This document shows, piece by piece, positions 5,934 through 9,084 of a DNA stretch of 9,084 nucleotides. A program made the position numbers and the translations under genes. The notes beneath the pieces were generated by a model. It saw only the letters and a program-made list of their open reading frames with translations, made no database searches and was not told the DNA's origin. Positions within the stretch are counted from its first letter, which is position 1. Every line of letters begins with the position of its first letter. Source of the stretch: Nitrospirota bacterium (lineage in GTDB: Bacteria; NPL-UPA2; JAGMAN01); the NCBI GenBank assembly GCA_030605915.1, contig JAUWHM010000157.1, forward strand, positions 1 through 9,084, written 5' to 3'.

Positions 5934-8636
5934 TTGAATAAGTTAGGTTGTAGAGTAAAGGTAGGCTTTTCTTCGCTGCTTGTCCTTCTCGCTCTAACTA
6001 TCACGCTCAGACCCTGTCTGGCTCAGGAAGCTGAGGAAAAGAAGTTAGCTGAGATAAAGGCATCTTTGAGGGAAGCCATAAAGGCGGAGGTGAAAGCCAG
6101 GAACGAGGGAGCGGGGGCAAAGGCAACTGAGAGGGAGGAAGAGAAAGAAGAGGAATTAGTTGGTCTGAATTTCGAGGAAGCGGATATAGGCGAGGTTTTA
6201 AAGGTATACAGCGAGCTTAAAAAAGTGACTGTCATTAAGGGAGAGCGGGTAGGTGGAAAGGTGACGGTGATAAGTCCGATTAAACTGCCCAAGGAGGAGG
6301 CGCTCCGAGTTATCGAAGCAGTTCTGGAGATGAAGGGTCTCACCATTGTTAAGATGAATGGAATGGTTAAAGTTCTCTCCCAGAAGGAGGCAGTGCAGAG
6401 GGCCATTGAGACCAGGGTAACTGACGGAGTGGTGGGGCCAGAGGATATCATGGTCACTCAGATAATACCACTCAAATTCGTGGAAGCGGAGACCATCGTC
6501 AAGAATCTGAGGCCGCTGGTCTCTTCCAATGGAACTATTTTCTCCAGCGAGAGGACAAATATCATTGTCATAATAGACACTGCCTCCAACATAAGGAGAC
6601 TGCTTGACATCATAACCGAATTGGATGTGGAGGTTTTCAAGGGGAAGCTTCAGATTAAGGTTATCCAGCTCATCCATGCAGATGTAGAGGAATTAGCTGA
6701 AATTTTAAACAGGATATTCGTTCCGGAAGCGGCCCAGGCGCGAGCTCCAACCAGGCGAGTCATCAGACGGCGAGCACGAACCGTGGCTGAACCAGCTATC
6801 TCCAGGGAAGCCTTAGAGGAATTGATGGGCAAGGTGAAGCTTATCCCTTATAAGAGATTACAGTCCTTAGTGGTTATTACTACTATTGAATATTTCCAGA
6901 TAGTTTACGACCTGATAAAAGAGCTGGATGTAGAAGGGCCGGCGGTGGAGGAGGCTACCCGGGTCTACTATCTCCAGAATGCCAAGGCCAAAGAGTTAGT
7001 GGATGTTCTGAAGAGCCTCTTCACTGGAATTACTGAAGAGAAGGAGCGGCTGGTGAGGAGACGGAGGGTAGCTGAGGAAGAGAGGGAAGTAAGGAGGGCT
7101 GGTCTGGTTGGTGAGATAAACTTAGTGGCTGATGAGAGGACTAACGCTCTCCTCATAACCACTGACCCCCAGAACTTTCCTACTATTGAGAGCCTGATTG
7201 AGAAACTGGACATTCGTGCTCCGCAGGTTCTCATTGAGGTTCTCATTGCTGAGGTCAGCCTTAACGATGAAACCAAGTTTGGCGTAGAATGGGAGGCCTT
7301 AACCAGGCAATATGACCCATCAAGTAAATTGGAAGTAGACTGGGGCCTGGTGGGCGACTGGGCAGAGCGCACTCCGGGTTCGGCGGCAGCTACCGGTTTC
7401 AGGTACTGGCTCTTGAGGCACGATCAGACCTTAAGTGCTTTCCTCTGGGCAATCGCCAGCGAATCACAGATAAATATCCTCTCTGCACCTCGCCTGGTCA
7501 CCTCTAATAACCAGAAGGCTACATTCGTAGTTGGGGAGGAAGTGCCGGTAGTGAAGGAGAGCCGTGTTTATTATGAGCAGACAGGTACTCCCGCCTACAA
7601 GACTTTCGAGTACAAGCAGGTAGCTATAGATCTGAGTATTACGCCCCGCATCAGCCAGGAGAGGGATGTGGCTTTAGATACTAAAATAATAGTAAAAAAG
7701 TTAGGAACCTATTATGAGGATCTGGAGGCTTATTCCTTTACGACCAGAGAGACCGAGACATCGGTGGTGGTGGCTGACAAACAGACGCTTATTATCGGTG
7801 GGCTAATTAAGGATGATAAGAAAGAGAGCCTGGTTAAAGTTCCCTTCTTAGGAGACATTCCCCTGCTGGGTCATCTCTTCAAAAAGAAAACGACCATCGT
7901 TGAGAAGACGGAGCTCATGCTCTTTATCACTCCCCATGTTATCCTTACCGCTGAGGAGGCGGGGGCAATGACCAGGGAGCAGGAATCCAAAGTGAAGATA
8001 GAGGGAACTCCCCTTATGGGGGAAGCTGAGGAGCATTACTTGCAGGGAGTTAGATACTATGCAGAGGGTCGGTATGCTGAAGCCATTGCTGAGTGGGAGA
8101 AGACAATAGCTTTGGATCCAGATCACAAAGATGTCCAAAAATATAAGGAAGAGGCAACTGCTGAGCTTAAGAAGATAGGCGAAAGGGACAGAATTGACCA
8201 GGAGAGGAAGAAAGAGAAGTTGAGAATTGAAAAGGAGAGGGAGAAGGAGAGACTGAGAACGGAGGGGGAGAGAAAGAGAAGAGGTCATGTCAAGAAACAT
8301 TACAGCGCTGGGAAAGATTTCTACCGGGAGGGCAAGTACGCTGAGGCCATCCGTGAATGGGAGAATGTCCTTAGTTTAGATCCAAATCACAAAGGAGCCG
8401 CTGGCGGTATTAAAAGAGCCAAAAAGAAGTTGGAGGAGGTAAGAAAAGAAAATGAGGTGAGGCAGCAAGCTAAAAAACACTTCCTGCTTGGAAAGCAGTA
8501 TCAGACAGCGGGCGATTATTATAAAGCTATATACGAATGGGAAAGAGCGGTCTCCGTCTACCCTGATTATATAGAAGCTAAGGAGATGCTTTATGAGGCA
8601 AGGAGAAAACTTAAACAATCTGAAAGCAAACAGTAA
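5934..8636 (+). CDS. gspD: GspD/PilQ-type secretin with C-terminal TPR extension
   Basis: This is the outer-membrane channel of the machine, 900 residues long. A signal peptide (1-30; cut probably after CLA) is followed by a highly charged segment (31-74). Then come N0 (about 76-147), N1 (173-237), N2 (239-330) and N3 (343-427), each ring domain ending in an LDIITELD/LIKELD/LIEKLD helix. The secretin beta-barrel domain runs about 428-680. It contains APQVLIEVLIAEV, SAPRLVTSNNQKATFVVGEE with the gate-associated VPVV, and VPFLGDIPLLGHLFK (636-650), the secretin signature. Residues 697-900 hold three TPR units (near 701-737, 786-822 and 846-882) with the pattern YAEAIxEWExxxxLDPxH. A charged coiled coil lies between the first two. 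The classical S-domain is not evident. N2 and N3 carry Arg-rich insertions. By family knowledge N0 binds the GspC/PilP protein encoded upstream. Confidence 0.93.
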   Translation: MNKLGCRVKVGFSSLLVLLALTITLRPCLAQEAEEKKLAEIKASLREAIKAEVKARNEGAGAKATEREEEKEEELVGLNFEEADIGEVLKVYSELKKVTVIKGERVGGKVTVISPIKLPKEEALRVIEAVLEMKGLTIVKMNGMVKVLSQKEAVQRAIETRVTDGVVGPEDIMVTQIIPLKFVEAETIVKNLRPLVSSNGTIFSSERTNIIVIIDTASNIRRLLDIITELDVEVFKGKLQIKVIQLIHADVEELAEILNRIFVPEAAQARAPTRRVIRRRARTVAEPAISREALEELMGKVKLIPYKRLQSLVVITTIEYFQIVYDLIKELDVEGPAVEEATRVYYLQNAKAKELVDVLKSLFTGITEEKERLVRRRRVAEEEREVRRAGLVGEINLVADERTNALLITTDPQNFPTIESLIEKLDIRAPQVLIEVLIAEVSLNDETKFGVEWEALTRQYDPSSKLEVDWGLVGDWAERTPGSAAATGFRYWLLRHDQTLSAFLWAIASESQINILSAPRLVTSNNQKATFVVGEEVPVVKESRVYYEQTGTPAYKTFEYKQVAIDLSITPRISQERDVALDTKIIVKKLGTYYEDLEAYSFTTRETETSVVVADKQTLIIGGLIKDDKKESLVKVPFLGDIPLLGHLFKKKTTIVEKTELMLFITPHVILTAEEAGAMTREQESKVKIEGTPLMGEAEEHYLQGVRYYAEGRYAEAIAEWEKTIALDPDHKDVQKYKEEATAELKKIGERDRIDQERKKEKLRIEKEREKERLRTEGERKRRGHVKKHYSAGKDFYREGKYAEAIREWENVLSLDPNHKGAAGGIKRAKKKLEEVRKENEVRQQAKKHFLLGKQYQTAGDYYKAIYEWERAVSVYPDYIEAKEMLYEARRKLKQSESKQ

Positions 8637-8643
8637 AGTCTTG

Positions 8644-8712
8644 AGTTCACTTAGTGGCTGTCTTTTTGATTCGCAGACGAGGTTTCTCAACAGTAATCTG
8701 TGAACTAAGTGA
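8644..8712. repeat. Inverted repeat at the convergent gene junction
   Basis: TCACTTAGT (8647-8655) is the exact reverse complement of ACTAAGTGA (8704-8712). An overlapping alternative pairing is AGTTCAC (8644-8650) with GTGAACT (8700-8706). The 48-base spacing is long for a terminator. It lies inside the last codons of the DUF11 gene and may be chance or a weak bidirectional end signal. Confidence 0.3.
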
Positions 8713-9084
8713 GCCAGCCAAAGCGCTGACCCCTTCGGAGTCAGTCTGGGTCACCTTAGTGTGGCACTCATTTTCACCCGCCTTAACCTCACGCCCAACC
8801 TTGGCCCGGTAGGTGAGTATAACCTTGCGGCCAGCCTCCATATCGCCCAACATCCATTTATAGGGGTTATCGCCGCTTGGGTCCTTAGACAAGCGTCCAT
8901 CTATTTTTGTCGTTCCCGAAACATATTTGAATCCAGCCGGCAAGGTTTCTTCGATAAGGACATTTCGGGCTAATTCTTTCTCAGTGTTCTCTAAGACCAT
9001 CTGGAAGATGAGTATATTGCCTGCCCGGGCAATTACTTTTCCTATTTCCCGATTCAGAGGATAGCTGAGCTCTATCTCAGAAAG
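8647..9084 (-). CDS. DUF11-repeat surface protein (5' partial, C-terminal end)
   Basis: The minus-strand frame enters from the window edge and is open for 145 codons; an internal ATG at 9000-8998 is not the likely start because matching sequence continues upstream. The visible module has the DUF11 (conserved repeat) pattern: RAGNILIFQMVLENTEKELA, then LPAGFKYVSGTTKIDG, WMLGDMEAGRKVILTYRAKV, and a closing strand. These modules form Ig-like stalks in cell-surface or exported proteins of many bacteria. The end, KPRLRIKKTATK, resembles the start of a further DUF11 repeat that is cut short. The stop lies 10 bases from the secretin stop in a convergent arrangement. No enzymatic domain is visible, and the full length cannot be judged. 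Confidence 0.7.
   Translation of the reverse strand, partial: LSEIELSYPLNREIGKVIARAGNILIFQMVLENTEKELARNVLIEETLPAGFKYVSGTTKIDGRLSKDPSGDNPYKWMLGDMEAGRKVILTYRAKVGREVKAGENECHTKVTQTDSEGVSALAGSLSSQITVEKPRLRIKKTATK

Noticed and set aside
6198..6677. A 159-codon minus-strand open frame
   Set aside because: It lies wholly inside the secretin N0 to N2 coding region, which has clear family motifs on the plus strand. The minus-strand product has no recognisable features.
7848..8300. A 150-codon minus-strand open frame rich in Leu and Ser
   Set aside because: It is the reverse of the secretin signature and TPR-coding region. Its Leu/Ser richness comes from the Lys/Glu-rich plus-strand codons.
8761..8973. 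A 70-codon plus-strand open frame at the right edge
   Set aside because: It runs opposite the DUF11 module, which has clear conserved motifs on the minus strand. It has no ribosome binding site or family resemblance.

Overview
The window is a piece of a Gram-negative (diderm) bacterial chromosome. It carries most of the inner-membrane platform and the outer-membrane channel of a type II secretion / type IV pilus-like machine. Composition is near-balanced in GC, Arg is mostly AGG/AGA, the coding strand is purine-rich, and TTG and GTG starts are used. The combination of a GspK pseudopilin, a fused PilM-PilN protein, Big2-type Ig repeats and a secretin with C-terminal TPRs suggests an uncultured deep-branching or candidate-phylum bacterium (Omnitrophota-like is one possibility). 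That placement is a weak inference.

Layout, plus strand: a 5'-truncated gspK (2-985) overlaps by ATGA a PilM-PilN fusion comparable to GspL (982-2544). Next come a PilO/GspM-like protein (TTG start, 2560-3102) and, by another ATGA overlap, a PilP/GspC-like periplasmic protein with an Arg-rich repeat tail (3099-3638). A 62-base gap that may hide a frameshifted tail precedes a 702-residue exported protein made of seven Ig-like modules (3701-5809). A 124-base spacer holds a nested inverted repeat and a possible 44-codon ORF. Last is a 900-residue GspD/PilQ-type secretin that ends in three TPR units (5934-8636). The gene order reproduces pilM-N-O-P-Q, with M and N fused, one extra gene between P and Q, and gspK upstream.

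Only 10 bases after the secretin stop, a convergent minus-strand gene ends (8647 to beyond 9084). It encodes the C-terminal part of a DUF11-repeat surface protein that stops just as a further repeat seems to begin.

As a unit, GspK would cap the pseudopilus. The PilM-PilN, PilO/GspM and PilP/GspC proteins would link the cytoplasmic ATPase to the outer-membrane secretin. The Ig-repeat protein is either a co-expressed substrate or a cell-surface accessory. The ATPase, platform protein and major pseudopilin genes are not in this window and may lie upstream. No RNA genes, CRISPR arrays or insertion sequences were seen.
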